From Paenibacillus sp. GSMTC-2017 (lineage in GTDB: Bacteria; Bacillota; Bacilli; Paenibacillales; Paenibacillaceae): 62,439 nucleotides of DNA. The notes beneath the pieces are model-generated. The model searched no databases, was not told where the DNA came from, and saw nothing but the letters and a program-made list of their open reading frames with translations. Below are positions 18,161 to 27,356 of the stretch, one piece after another (within the stretch, counting starts at the first letter, position 1; each line of letters begins with the position of its first letter). A program made the position numbers and the translations under genes. Location: the NCBI RefSeq assembly GCF_016019935.1, contig NZ_JAECMT010000001.1:1120334-1182772 (forward strand). Direction: 5' to 3'.

Positions 18161-18179
18161 AAGTTTGCGAAGCAAACTT
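18161..18179 (-). repeat. Hairpin directly upstream of the recQ ribosome binding site
   Basis: Stem AAGTTTGC-GAA-GCAAACTT, perfect, with flank ACTTCATAAGCA. Three bases (TTG in the recQ direction) separate it from AGGGGGG. It is a member of the dispersed family also found at 20895-21040, 26141-26237 and 31399-31418. Confidence 0.75.
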
Positions 18180-18210
18180 CACTTCATAAGCACTTGAATC
18201 ATGTAAATAG

Positions 18211-18243
18211 AAAGAACCCCGGCAGCATTGTGTCAGGGTCCTC
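18211..18243 (-). terminator. Terminator of the citZ-icd-mdh operon
   Basis: On the minus strand, AGGACCCTGACA pairs imperfectly with TGCCGGGGTTCT and is followed by TTTCTATTT. It starts 43 bases after the mdh stop. Confidence 0.65.
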
Positions 18244-18285
18244 CCATACCTATTATAGACGATAACTCGTCAATTATCTCGTTGA

Positions 18286-19230
18286 TTAACCAGCAGTTAC
18301 AACCTTGATAACGTTACGAACAGAATCAGCAGATTTATCAAGCGCTGTTTTCTCTTCAGCAGTCAATTCAAGCTCAATAACTTTCTCGATTCCGTCGCCA
18401 CCAATAATAGCTGGTACGCCCATAAACAAGTTGTCATAGCCGTATTCGCCTTCAAGGTAAGCGATAACTGGAATAATACGTTTCTTATCCTTAAGAACCG
18501 CTTCAGTCATTTGTACAAGAGACGCAGCAGGTGCGTAGTATGCGCTACCGTTACCAAGTAGGTTAACGATTTCGCCACCGCCAACGCGAGCGCGTTGTAC
18601 AATTGCTTCAATACGTTCAGCCGGAATAAGCTTTTCAATAGGAATTCCTGCAACGTTGGAATAACGAACAAGAGGAACCATATCATCTCCGTGACCGCCA
18701 AGTACAAAGCCACGAACATCTTCAACGGAAACATTAAGCTCTTGCGCAATAAACGTGCAGTAACGAGCAGTATCAAGAACACCAGATTGACCGATTACGC
18801 GGTTTTTAGGGAAACCAAGCGCTTGGAAAGCTACATAAGTCATAGCATCAACCGGGTTGCTCAAAATAATAACATAAGCGTTCGGGCTCGTCGCTTTCAC
18901 CTGTTCACAAACCGATTTCACGATCCCAGCATTCGTGTTAACAAGATCATCACGGCTCATACCAGGCTTACGCGCAACACCCGCCGTAATAATAACAACA
19001 TCCGAATCCTTAGTATCGTCATAATTCGACGTACCAACAATATTTGCATCTACGCCCATAACTGGAGTCGCTTCAAGCATATCAAGCGCCTTACCCTTAG
19101 TTGGGTTCTCAAGTGGTGCGATATCAACCAACACAATATCACCAAGCTCTTTTTGCGCTAGCATTAGCGCAGTAGTAGCACCTGTAAAACCAGCTCCAAC
19201 AACAGTAATCTTTTTACGTGTGATAGCCAT
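18286..19230 (-). CDS. mdh: Malate dehydrogenase
   Basis: A 314-residue NAD-dependent enzyme oxidising malate to oxaloacetate. It has an N-terminal Rossmann motif [13 protein letters not shown] (residues 9-21), the adenine-binding acidic VDI, substrate arginines in [10 protein letters not shown], and the catalytic [10 protein letters not shown] histidine. The start is ATG 19230 (MAITRKK) with AGGAGG nine bases upstream. The frame is open for 44 more codons upstream, but that part runs through repeat DNA and shows no dehydrogenase similarity. It is the last gene of the citZ-icd-mdh operon, separated from icd by an unusual 351-base GC-rich spacer. Confidence 0.96.
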   Translation of the reverse strand: MAITRKKITVVGAGFTGATTALMLAQKELGDIVLVDIAPLENPTKGKALDMLEATPVMGVDANIVGTSNYDDTKDSDVVIITAGVARKPGMSRDDLVNTNAGIVKSVCEQVKATSPNAYVIILSNPVDAMTYVAFQALGFPKNRVIGQSGVLDTARYCTFIAQELNVSVEDVRGFVLGGHGDDMVPLVRYSNVAGIPIEKLIPAERIEAIVQRARVGGGEIVNLLGNGSAYYAPAASLVQMTEAVLKDKKRIIPVIAYLEGEYGYDNLFMGVPAIIGGDGIEKVIELELTAEEKTALDKSADSVRNVIKVVTAG

Positions 19231-19581
19231 TAAGTTAAACCTCCTAGTGTATAAGCATACAAGGAGAGCCAAAGGCTCTCCTACGCTTTTTATCCATATG
19301 TTGTTAGATTGTCCCGAAGGGTCAATCCCCATGCTCTTAGCTATCCTGTCCCGCAGGGACAATAGCCTGCTCTTGGGCTATCGCGTCCCATAAGGGACAA
19401 TAGCCCCTCGCAGTACCTCGCATGGATGTCCCGACAGGGGCATCCGCCCACCACAGCCACATTCACGCGCCTCTGTCCCTCCAACGTTACTCAGGGCGGG
19501 TGTCCAGAGGGCGCAGCGCCTTGGGGCCCTCCCTTGGAAGGGAGGGTTTGGGTGGGTTCGAAAAAGCTTTTAAGCTTTTAA
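19231..19581 (-). repeat. GC-rich multi-hairpin spacer between icd and mdh
   Basis: This 351-base intercistronic spacer is visibly richer in G and C than the flanking genes and folds into at least six hairpins. Four share a GTCCC-loop-GGGAC type core: 19308-19326, 19340-19366, 19375-19406 and 19424-19445. A CCCTCCCTT/AAGGGAGGG palindrome lies at 19527-19546. A GGAGAGCC/GGCTCTCC hairpin near 19263-19282 lies next to the mdh ribosome binding site. Two of the GTCCC hairpins also share an outer GCTAT/ATAGC stem. It looks like a nest of short palindromic repeats. Confidence 0.7.
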
Positions 19582-20877
19582 CTACATGTTTTTAATAATC
19601 TCGTTAGCAAACTCAGAACATTTAACTTCAGTAGCGCCATCCATTAGGCGTGCGAAGTCATAAGTAACTGTTTTATTGTTAATGGAAGTTTCCATACCTT
19701 TGTAGATAAGGTCAGCCGCTTCTTGCCAGCCAAGGTGCTCAAGCATCATAACGCCGGAAAGGATAACGGAACCTGGGTTCACAAGATCTTTGTCCGCGTA
19801 TTTTGGAGCTGTGCCGTGAGTAGCTTCGAAGATAGCATGTCCAGTCAAGTAGTTGATGTTAGCGCCTGGAGCGATACCAATTCCGCCAACTTGTGCAGCA
19901 AGTGCATCTGACAAGTAGTCACCGTTCAAGTTAAGTGTAGCAATTACGTCGAAATCAGTTGGACGTGTAAGAACTTGTTGTAGAGCGATGTCAGCGATAG
20001 CATCTTTAACGATGATTTTGCCAGCAGCTTCTGCATCAGCTTGTGCTTTGTTAGCAGCGTCTACGCCTTCAGCATCTTTAATGCGGTCGTATTGACCCCA
20101 TGTAAATGTTTGCTCAGCAAATTCTTGTTCAGCCACTTCATAGCCCCAGTTTTTGAAAGCTCCTTCAGTGTACTTCATGATGTTACCTTTGTGTACCAAA
20201 GTAACCGATTTTCTCTCGTGCTTGATTGCATATTCAATCGCAGCGCGTACGAGACGTTTCGAACCTTCAGCGGATACTGGCTTGATACCGATACCAGAAG
20301 TTTCAGGGAAACGGATGTTTTTAACGTTCATTTCTTTTTGCAAGAACTCAATTACTTTCTTCACTTCAGCAGAACCTTCTTGGTACTCGATACCAGCGTA
20401 GATATCCTCAGTGTTCTCACGGAAAATAACCATGTTAACAAGCTCAGGACGTTTAACTGGAGAAGGTACACCGTCGAAGTAACGAACTGGACGAAGGCAA
20501 GTGTATAGGTCAAGTTCTTGACGAAGTGCTACGTTAAGGGAGCGAATGCCGCCACCGATTGGCGTAGTCAAAGGTCCTTTAATAGCAACGATGTATTCAC
20601 GAATTGCAGTTAGTGTGTCAGCTGGCAACCACTCACCGTAGTTATTGAAAGCTTTTTCGCCGGCAAATACTTCGTACCAAGCGATTGATTTGGAACCGCT
20701 GTATGCTTTCTCAACAGCTGAATCAAGAACACGTTTTGCAGCGCGCCAGATATCACGGCCAGTGCCGTCACCCTCGATGAAAGGGATAATTGGGTTGTTA
20801 GGAACTTGAAGAACACCATTGTCAATCGTAATTTGCTCGCCTTCAGTTGGTAATGCGAATTTTTCGAAAGTAGCCAT
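19582..20877 (-). CDS. icd: Isocitrate dehydrogenase, NADP-dependent
   Basis: A 431-residue enzyme making 2-oxoglutarate, CO2 and NADPH. It has the substrate-binding [19 protein letters not shown] segment (the Ser-containing loop near residue 115), [18 protein letters not shown] and the late [10 protein letters not shown] nucleotide-binding motif near residue 345. AGGAGGA precedes ATG 20877, three bases after a hairpin of the SD-adjacent family. It is the middle gene of citZ-icd-mdh. Confidence 0.96.
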   Translation of the reverse strand: MATFEKFALPTEGEQITIDNGVLQVPNNPIIPFIEGDGTGRDIWRAAKRVLDSAVEKAYSGSKSIAWYEVFAGEKAFNNYGEWLPADTLTAIREYIVAIKGPLTTPIGGGIRSLNVALRQELDLYTCLRPVRYFDGVPSPVKRPELVNMVIFRENTEDIYAGIEYQEGSAEVKKVIEFLQKEMNVKNIRFPETSGIGIKPVSAEGSKRLVRAAIEYAIKHERKSVTLVHKGNIMKYTEGAFKNWGYEVAEQEFAEQTFTWGQYDRIKDAEGVDAANKAQADAEAAGKIIVKDAIADIALQQVLTRPTDFDVIATLNLNGDYLSDALAAQVGGIGIAPGANINYLTGHAIFEATHGTAPKYADKDLVNPGSVILSGVMMLEHLGWQEAADLIYKGMETSINNKTVTYDFARLMDGATEVKCSEFANEIIKNM

Positions 20878-20894
20878 GAATAATTCCTCCTAAA

Positions 20895-21040
20895 AGTTTT
20901 GTGGTTTTTGATAATAAGCGATTACTTAGCGATTATAAAACAAAACTTACTTCGTAAGCATCAACTTAGTTTTGTGGTTTTTGATAATAAGCGATTACTT
21001 AGCGATTATAAAACAAAACTTGCTTCGTAAGCATCAACTA
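20895..21040 (-). repeat. 73-bp tandem duplication with hairpins upstream of icd
   Basis: Two head-to-tail copies (20895-20967 and 20968-21040) are nearly identical. Each carries a long imperfect hairpin bounded by AGTTTTGT/ACAAAACT and a flank (A/G)CTTCGTAAGCATCAACT. The inner copy ends exactly three bases before the icd AGGAGG. Shared flank and placement tie it to the repeats before ppk and recQ. Confidence 0.85.
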
Positions 21041-21106
21041 TTCCTCAGAAAGGAGAACAAGCATATTGCCTGCTCTCATTATAAGAATATAAATTACGTT
21101 TTACTA

Positions 21107-22219
21107 TTAACGTTGTTCAATTGGAATGTACTTCGCATTAACTGGTCCAACATAGTCTGCACGTGGACGAATTAATCGGTTATCTTGATATTGCTCAAGA
21201 ATATGTGCACTCCAGCCGGACAAACGGCTAATTGCAAAGATTGGTGTGAATAGATCACGTGGAATTTCTAGTGCTGTGTAAACGGATGCAGAGTAGAAGT
21301 CAACATTTGGCTTCAGACCCTTTTGGCCAGTTACAAGCTCTTCAATTTTCACGGACATTTCATAAAGTTCCATGTTGCCAGTTAGCTTACCAAGTTCATG
21401 GGACATCTTTTGCAAATGTTTCGCACGTGGATCGCCGTTTTTGTAAACGCGATGTCCGAAGCCCATAATTTTCACTTTGTTAGCAAGTGCATCGTTAATG
21501 AAAGATTCTACGTTTGCAAAGGAACCGATCTCCTCAAGCATAACCATAACCGCTTCATTAGCTCCGCCATGAAGTGGCCCCTTCAAAGCGCCGATAGCAG
21601 ATGTAACGCCGGAATAAATATCTGATAGCGTAGCAACTGTTACACGCGCTGCAAAAGTTGAAGCGTTAAGCTCGTGATCCGCATGCAATACTAGTGCTTG
21701 ATCCAATGCTTTAACTGCTACTTCTGCTGGCTCGTTGCCAGTTAACATATATAAGAAGTTATGAGAGATTGAGACGCCCTTTTTGGGAGCAACGGGCTCT
21801 TTTCCTTCACGAATACGAGCAAAAGCAGCAATTACAGTTGGGATTTGCGCCTGTAATTTAATCGCTTTCAATTGATTCGCTTCTGGGGACATGTCGTTTG
21901 CTGCACCGTCGTATAATGCAAGGCTGGACACGGCTGTACGAAGAGCAGCCATTGAATTCGTATCTTTTGGATACAACTTCATTTGTTCAAATACTGCACT
22001 AGGAACCTCTGCATATTGATCAAGTTTCGTTTGCAGCTCATCTAGCTCGGAACGATTTGGTAGTTTACCATACCAAAGTAGGTAAGCAACTTCTTCAAAA
22101 GAAGCATTCTCTGCAAGATCATCAATATCAATGCCGCGGTATGTCAGCACTCCGTCAATTATCGAACTTATGGACGACGCTGCTGCGACAATTCCTTCAA
22201 GACCCTTTGTTGCTGTCAT
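21107..22219 (-). CDS. citZ: Citrate synthase
   Basis: A 370-residue type II-like short citrate synthase condensing acetyl-CoA and oxaloacetate. Catalytic motifs are present: LHADHELNAS (His near 225), GPLHGGANEAVM (His near 262), IMGFGHRVYKNGDPRAK and the Asp in PNVDFYSASVY. The start is ATG 22219 (MTATKGLEG) with AAGGAGAG at good spacing; the frame extends 24 codons further upstream without family similarity. It is the first gene of citZ-icd-mdh. Confidence 0.96.
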   Translation of the reverse strand: MTATKGLEGIVAAASSISSIIDGVLTYRGIDIDDLAENASFEEVAYLLWYGKLPNRSELDELQTKLDQYAEVPSAVFEQMKLYPKDTNSMAALRTAVSSLALYDGAANDMSPEANQLKAIKLQAQIPTVIAAFARIREGKEPVAPKKGVSISHNFLYMLTGNEPAEVAVKALDQALVLHADHELNASTFAARVTVATLSDIYSGVTSAIGALKGPLHGGANEAVMVMLEEIGSFANVESFINDALANKVKIMGFGHRVYKNGDPRAKHLQKMSHELGKLTGNMELYEMSVKIEELVTGQKGLKPNVDFYSASVYTALEIPRDLFTPIFAISRLSGWSAHILEQYQDNRLIRPRADYVGPVNAKYIPIEQR

Positions 22220-22255
22220 CGTTCTCTCTCCTTTATACTCGAAATAATTAATATC

Positions 22256-22284
22256 AATGTATAGTAGCGGAATTATATTGTCAC
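22256..22284 (-). promoter_or_regulatory. Candidate sigma-A promoter of citZ
   Basis: On the minus strand GTGACA (22279-22284, five of six matches to TTGACA) is followed after 17 bases by TACATT (22256-22261, four of six matches to TATAAT). The transcript would start roughly 30 bases before citZ. No other pair in the citZ-ppx gap fits better. Confidence 0.35.
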
Positions 22285-22530
22285 TTTTCAATCATAAATG
22301 ATTTTGCCAGTTAAGCCAACAAAAACGGACATAAAATTGCTTTATCGGCATCATTGATATTTTAAATCGCTTATGTAAATAGACTTTATTTTCACTTGTA
22401 TTCACCAGTTATCTCGACAGGTAATTATTCCACAAAATAGGGGACAATATACTTCGTGTAACCGCATTGTATATGTTAGAATGACCAGAAGACTACTGGC
22501 ATCAACTGGATGCCGCACCGGAGGTTAACG

Positions 22531-24063
22531 ATGACAAGTCAACGCATAGGAATTATCGATATTGGTTCCAATTCTATTCGACTCGTCGTGTATGAGAGAA
22601 CCGAAAATGGTGCTCATCGAGTTGTAGACGGCAGTAAGCGTTCAGCAAGATTAAGTAGCAAGATAGATGATAATGGTGCTCTTCCAGGGGACGCTATTAA
22701 TGAACTCATTGATACGCTCAAACACTTTATTCGGATATGTTCTCTTCATGCAATAGATCGTATAAGAGCAGTTGCTACAGCAGCCATTCGAAATGCAACT
22801 AATCAACCCTATATTTTAAAAAAAATTAATAAAGAAACGGGACTATCAATTGAACTGCTATCAGGTAAAGAGGAAGCTGAATATGGTTTTCTCGGCATGA
22901 TTAATTCTTTACAGGTGTCGGAGGGGTATCTCATCGATATCGGCGGCGGGAGTACGGAGGTGTCCTTGTTTCGTAATCGGATATTGTTACAGACCATTTC
23001 ACTCCCATTTGGTTGCGTAAGTTTGAATCAAAAGAATGATGCCAAAGAGCAAATAGACACTAAAAACTTAGAGTCTATTGAAAAGCTTGTTTTAGGAGCG
23101 TTAAAGCAACATAAATGGATTTTTCATGCGCCCAATTTGCCTCTTATTGGTGTTGGAGGTACAGTTCGTGCATTAGGAAAAGTACATCAAGCTTTGAACA
23201 GTTATCCGTTAGCTCAAACCCATAATTATAATATTGAAGGTTCACAGGTAGAGAATTTATTTCAATTAATGCTAGCATTGCCACTCGACCAACGACGAAA
23301 ATTACCTGGCTTGTCCAAAGACCGTGCAGATGTTATCGTTCCTGGTGTAGCAGTACTTCGTGCTATTTTCCGAGCAACACGAGCTTCTCATTATAAAATT
23401 TGCGGGGCAGGTTTGCGTGACGGTCTGTTTCATGCTACCAGGTTTCCTAACCATTCTAAACAAGACAACCCATTAACGTTCAGCCTGTCTAATTTAAGCG
23501 CTCTGCATACAGAAGCACCAAGGCAACATGTCAAACAAGTGAATCGACTAGCTAAACAGCTTTTTAATGAACTTTATGTTCATGAGCAGATTGATCCTGC
23601 AATACGTGTTCTATTGGATGCTGCATCTCAACTTTATCGAATCGGTGCATCAATCGATTATTATGACTACGCAAAACATTCCTTTTATTTGATCATCCAT
23701 TCCCATCTGAATGGACTGTCTCATCGAGAAATCGTCATGACTGCTGCAATTGCATCTTTTAAAAGTAAAGGGCGTGCGAAAGAGTTATTAGCGCCATATC
23801 GATCACTTATAACGATTGCTGATCTTGATCTTATTTGCAAACTAGGGGTATTGCTTCAACTTTCAGCAGCATTAGATCGAAGTGAATCTCAATCAATTAG
23901 ACAACTTGCCATCAGAATAACAGGTAATCACTTAATTCTTCTACCTCTACATCCTAGAGGATCTCTCGCAGTCGAGATCCACGAGGTGGAGGAACTTGCT
24001 TCTGATTTCAAAAAACAATGGGGCCTCTCTCCTATACTGAAACAATACGAGGGCCATACCTAA
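22531..24063 (+). CDS. ppx: Exopolyphosphatase, Ppx/GppA family
   Basis: A 510-residue protein with the actin-like ATPase fold: the phosphate-1 motif GIIDIGSNSIRLVVYE at residues 6-21, the phosphate-2 motif YLIDIGGGSTEVSLF near 132, and a Ppx C-terminal HD-like helical domain (about 320-500). It releases phosphate from polyphosphate chains or acts on (p)ppGpp-related pentaphosphate. CGGAGG precedes ATG 22531; an upstream in-frame ATG at 22510 overlaps that site and is less likely. It converges on ppk with the stop codons overlapping. Confidence 0.93.
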   Translation: MTSQRIGIIDIGSNSIRLVVYERTENGAHRVVDGSKRSARLSSKIDDNGALPGDAINELIDTLKHFIRICSLHAIDRIRAVATAAIRNATNQPYILKKINKETGLSIELLSGKEEAEYGFLGMINSLQVSEGYLIDIGGGSTEVSLFRNRILLQTISLPFGCVSLNQKNDAKEQIDTKNLESIEKLVLGALKQHKWIFHAPNLPLIGVGGTVRALGKVHQALNSYPLAQTHNYNIEGSQVENLFQLMLALPLDQRRKLPGLSKDRADVIVPGVAVLRAIFRATRASHYKICGAGLRDGLFHATRFPNHSKQDNPLTFSLSNLSALHTEAPRQHVKQVNRLAKQLFNELYVHEQIDPAIRVLLDAASQLYRIGASIDYYDYAKHSFYLIIHSHLNGLSHREIVMTAAIASFKSKGRAKELLAPYRSLITIADLDLICKLGVLLQLSAALDRSESQSIRQLAIRITGNHLILLPLHPRGSLAVEIHEVEELASDFKKQWGLSPILKQYEGHT

Positions 24064-26126
24064 ACATGGCCCTTCCAATATGGAATATGTCCCGCTTCAA
24101 ATTGACTTCGGAATGGTTTATCTGATTCTTTTCTAACATGCTCATAAAGTCCACTAGGTTTTAGCTCCCTCGCTTTTACATTATCGTTCAAATTCAACTT
24201 TAACATCTTGATGAGCATATTCCTCAGATCTGGATCAAATACAGGACAAATGAGCTCAATACGCTTCAACAGATTGCGAGTCATCCAGTCTGCACTCGAT
24301 AGATACACCTCTTCTTCACCATTATTGTGAAAATACATAACTCTGGCATGTTCCAAGTAACGATCGACGATGCTGATTACTTTAATGTTATCGCTTCGCC
24401 CCGCTAGTCCCGGACGTAAGCAGCACACACCTCTCACGATCAATTCAATTTTCACACCCGCAGCAGATGCCTCATAAAGCTTATCTATCATCTCTTGATT
24501 AGATAACGAATTCATTTTGGCAATAATATGTGCCTTCCGCCCGGCTTTTGCATTTATTCGTTCACGATCAATTAGACGATACAATTTATCTTTCAAATCA
24601 GTAGGTGCTACTCCAAAAGCTTTCCACTCATATGGTGACGAATAACCTGTTACTTCGTTAAAAAGTGCTGATGCGTCCCCCCCAATAGTCGGATGGGATG
24701 TGAATAACCCAATATCTGTATACAATGTAGCCGTGTTATCATTATAATTCCCAGTACCTACATGGACATATCGTCTAAGCGTACCTTGTTCTCGGCGTAC
24801 GACTAACAATATTTTCGCATGCGTCTTTAATCCAACCAATCCGTAAACGACATGGCAGCCAGCCTTCTCTAGCTGCCTAGCCCATGCGATATTTCGTTCT
24901 TCATCAAATCTCGCACGCAGTTCAACGACTACTGTAACTTGTTTGCCAGCTTCCGCTGCTTTCGCCAAAGCTTGCACAAGTGCTGATTGACCACTTACGC
25001 GGTATAATGTCATTTTGATCGCTAACACTTCAGGATCGTATGCAGATTGCAACACAAAGTCATTGACCGCTTCAAAAGACTCATACGGATGGTACATTAA
25101 AACATCTCGATTACGAATAACCTCAAACATATCATCCGATTCATCGAACTCTCTTGGATAAGCGGGCTCTAACTTCTCATAACGTAAATTGTCATGTCCG
25201 GGCAAACTATTCACAAATCGAAGCAAAAAGCTTAGATCAAGCGGTCCATTAATCTCGAACAAATTATCTTCAATTTCTAACTCTTCGCGAAGTGTCTCAA
25301 GCGCTATCGGATGCATGCCTTTAGCTACTTCCAGTCTAACTGGATTACCCCAGCGTCGTCTTCGTAGCTCCTTCTCGATCTGCTCCAGTAGATCTTCTGC
25401 ACCTTCTTCATTGATTGTTAAATCTGCATTGCGAGTCAAACGGAAAGGATGTACAGAAAAAGGAGCATAACCATTAAATAACGTATCAATAAATTGCTCG
25501 ATTACATCCTCAAGCAAAACAAATTCTTGTTTTTTGTTATTAAGTCGACCAGGCACAGGGACGTATCTCGTTAAAATCGAAGGCACTTGAACGATCGCAA
25601 ACAACGTTTCTTCTTCCTCCGCTTTAAGATCGCGCTTTAGCAATACGGCTAAATAGAGCTCTTTCGTATGAACGAGAGGAAATGGCCTGCTTCGGTCAAC
25701 TGCCATTGGAGTAAGCACAGGATAGACGATTTCATGAAAATAATCCGAAACAGCTTTTTTCTGCGTCTCATTAAGGTCCTTTATTTTATTAATGACGACG
25801 TTTTCTTTCTCAAGTGAACGGACTACATCACGAAATGTACTGTACTGATCCGAGACCATACTAGTCGCACGTTTAATAATTCTCTTCCATAAGCCAGCAG
25901 GTGTATAGCCAGTAAAATCAGTCTTCGTAAGCCCCGCTCTCTTCTGATCCTGAATGCCAGCTACTCGTACGCTCATAAATTCGTCTAAATTGCTAGAAAC
26001 AATTGAAAGAAACTTTGCGCGCTCAAGTAGTGGATTACGCTCATCCTGCGCTTCTTCGAGCACTCTTCGGTTAAACTCTATCCAGCTCAAATCCCGGTTA
26101 ACGTATTGAGATATTTGCTTGGTCAT
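24060..26126 (-). CDS. ppk: Polyphosphate kinase 1
   Basis: A 688-residue enzyme that transfers the gamma phosphate of ATP to polyphosphate. The four-domain family layout is present: N domain opening YVNRDLSWIEFNRRVLEEA, then head, C1 and C2 domains. The autophosphorylated His lies in LVGLKTHAKILLVVRRE and the second catalytic His in YLEHARVMYFHN near 590. AGGAGGA precedes ATG 26126, three bases after a hairpin of the SD-adjacent family. Its stop (24060-24062) overlaps that of ppx, so the two convergent messages share complementary 3' ends. Confidence 0.96.
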   Translation of the reverse strand: MTKQISQYVNRDLSWIEFNRRVLEEAQDERNPLLERAKFLSIVSSNLDEFMSVRVAGIQDQKRAGLTKTDFTGYTPAGLWKRIIKRATSMVSDQYSTFRDVVRSLEKENVVINKIKDLNETQKKAVSDYFHEIVYPVLTPMAVDRSRPFPLVHTKELYLAVLLKRDLKAEEEETLFAIVQVPSILTRYVPVPGRLNNKKQEFVLLEDVIEQFIDTLFNGYAPFSVHPFRLTRNADLTINEEGAEDLLEQIEKELRRRRWGNPVRLEVAKGMHPIALETLREELEIEDNLFEINGPLDLSFLLRFVNSLPGHDNLRYEKLEPAYPREFDESDDMFEVIRNRDVLMYHPYESFEAVNDFVLQSAYDPEVLAIKMTLYRVSGQSALVQALAKAAEAGKQVTVVVELRARFDEERNIAWARQLEKAGCHVVYGLVGLKTHAKILLVVRREQGTLRRYVHVGTGNYNDNTATLYTDIGLFTSHPTIGGDASALFNEVTGYSSPYEWKAFGVAPTDLKDKLYRLIDRERINAKAGRKAHIIAKMNSLSNQEMIDKLYEASAAGVKIELIVRGVCCLRPGLAGRSDNIKVISIVDRYLEHARVMYFHNNGEEEVYLSSADWMTRNLLKRIELICPVFDPDLRNMLIKMLKLNLNDNVKARELKPSGLYEHVRKESDKPFRSQFEAGHIPYWKGHV

Positions 26127-26140
26127 ATGTTCCTCCTAAA

Positions 26141-26250
26141 GTGTTTGCGAAGCAAACACACTTCGTAAGCATTAGCTTAGGTTTACGAAGTAAACCTTGC
26201 ATCGAAAGCATAATCTTAGTGTTTGCGGAGCAAACACACTTCGTAAGCGA
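26141..26250 (-). repeat. Tandem triplet of 39-bp hairpin repeats upstream of ppk
   Basis: Three units at exact 39-base spacing have stems at 26141-26159 (GTGTTTGC-GAA-GCAAACAC), 26180-26196 (GGTTTAC-GAA-GTAAACC) and 26219-26237 (GTGTTTGC-GGA-GCAAACAC). Each is followed by a (A)CTTCGTAAGC- or GCATCGAAAGC-type flank. The middle unit changed both sides of the stem, keeping the pairing. The first stem lies three bases from the ppk AGGAGG. Confidence 0.85.
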
Positions 26251-26328
26251 TTCAATATCATTGAAATGAACGCTAGTAGATCTATTAGACTATTTCTCTT
26301 TTATCGCCTTATTATCTAATTTTAATCT

Positions 26329-26721
26329 TTAAAATCTTTTAATTGTAAAATTTCCGTTTCGCATCCTTTTCTCAAGCCACTGTAATACCATATGTCGGAT
26401 AAATGGTCTTGTGATAGGCAATAACATTACTATCCCAATTAGATCACTGAAGAACCCCGGCGTTAATAACAAAAGGCCACCTAATAACACACAAATTCCA
26501 TCGATCAGTGCACGGCCTGGCATTTGTCCAGCTTGCATTTGCAATTGTGCTTCCATCCATACTTTACGTCCTTCTGAACGGGCCAAATAAGCTCCAAGAG
26601 CACTCATAACGATAATGATTAAGAAAGTATTCCAACCGCCTATCCAATCACCAACTTGTAATATCCCCCATAACTCAATAACGGGTATGATCAGGAATGC
26701 TGCAAGTAACCACTTATACAT
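26329..26721 (-). CDS. fxsA: FxsA family membrane protein
   Basis: A 130-residue membrane protein with three to four helices: IPVIELWGILQVGDWIGG, then TFLIIIVMSALGAYLARSEG, then a GGLLLLTPGFFSDLIGIVMLL pair. This matches the FxsA/YtzA family, whose E. coli member relieves phage F exclusion; its normal role is unclear. AGGAGG precedes ATG 26721. It follows the thioesterase gene by 47 bases and keeps the Bacillus neighbourhood pyk-fxsA-citZ. Confidence 0.92.
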   Translation of the reverse strand: MYKWLLAAFLIIPVIELWGILQVGDWIGGWNTFLIIIVMSALGAYLARSEGRKVWMEAQLQMQAGQMPGRALIDGICVLLGGLLLLTPGFFSDLIGIVMLLPITRPFIRHMVLQWLEKRMRNGNFTIKRF

Positions 26722-26768
26722 CGTATTCCCTCCTCAATAAATGAATGCAAAATATACATTTCAACCTA

Positions 26769-27233
26769 TTACTTTTCGCAAATTAGTGAATACAACTCCG
26801 GCATAACTTTGCTTAAGCGTGTAGGCTGCCATTCTGAATTAACCCATACATGCTTCGTTCCACCCTGGACCAATAACTCACCTGGTAGCTGCTCATCATA
26901 ACTTATTTCTGAAGAAACAAAATCTTGTTCTTCTACTCGTCTTATTTGTGACTCAAAGGTTATACGTAGAGGTGTACTCTCTGCAATTCGAGTACAAACA
27001 ACCACCCTATCATCATACCTCGCAGGTACTGTATAACGGCATTGTAAATCGATGACAGGAAGGAGTAATCCTTTATTCTCTATCGTTTTATAATCAAAAC
27101 CTTTATGTCTAATCCATTCCGTACGTCCAATTTCAAACCAGGTTACATAATTACCATGAAATACGACACCCATTTGATCCGTCTCTTGATAGCGTACCCT
27201 AATAGGATGCAAATACCATTGACTAGCCGACAT
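26769..27233 (-). CDS. Acyl-CoA thioesterase, hotdog fold (YbgC/4HBT family)
   Basis: A 154-residue single-hotdog protein. The active-site region VRYQETDQMGVVFHGNYVTW (with the catalytic Asp of TDQMG) near residues 12-32 is characteristic of YbgC/FadM-type thioesterases. The start is ATG 27233 with AAGGAGG seven bases upstream; an in-frame TTG six bases earlier is less likely. It probably hydrolyses short or aromatic acyl-CoA in the cytosol; the substrate is not evident. It lies between pyk and fxsA. Confidence 0.9.
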   Translation of the reverse strand: MSASQWYLHPIRVRYQETDQMGVVFHGNYVTWFEIGRTEWIRHKGFDYKTIENKGLLLPVIDLQCRYTVPARYDDRVVVCTRIAESTPLRITFESQIRRVEEQDFVSSEISYDEQLPGELLVQGGTKHVWVNSEWQPTRLSKVMPELYSLICEK

Positions 27234-27293
27234 AATCAAACCTCCTTACTTTACAATTAATTAAATACGAATTCATTAACCATTATAATTTAA

Positions 27294-27327
27294 CAAAAAG
27301 CGACGGTGAGATCACCATCGCTTTTTG
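27294..27327 (-). terminator. Terminator of pyk
   Basis: Inverted repeat CAAAAAGCGA..GGTGA / TCACC..TCGCTTTTTG with A/T-rich ends on both sides, about 30 bases after the pyk stop on the minus strand. Confidence 0.8.
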
Positions 27328-27356
27328 TTTGTACATATATAGTTGTTTACTGATTG

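Noticed and set aside
18595..19161. 188-codon plus-strand open frame opposite mdh
   Set aside because: It is antisense to a clearly real enzyme gene, has no ribosome binding site and no recognisable domain.
19231..19362. N-terminal extension of mdh by 44 codons
   Set aside because: The extension reads through hairpin-rich spacer DNA. The internal ATG at 19230 has a strong AGGAGG and matches the family's N-terminus.
20041..20508. 155-codon plus-strand open frame opposite icd
   Set aside because: Shadow of icd, with low-complexity, improbable protein composition.
22220..22291. 24-codon N-terminal extension of citZ
   Set aside because: No ribosome binding site at the upstream ATG, while the internal ATG 22219 has AAGGAGAG and gives the usual protein length.
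26141..26250. Three regularly spaced repeats as a small CRISPR array
   Set aside because: The whole 39-base unit repeats, with no unique spacers, and there are no cas genes.
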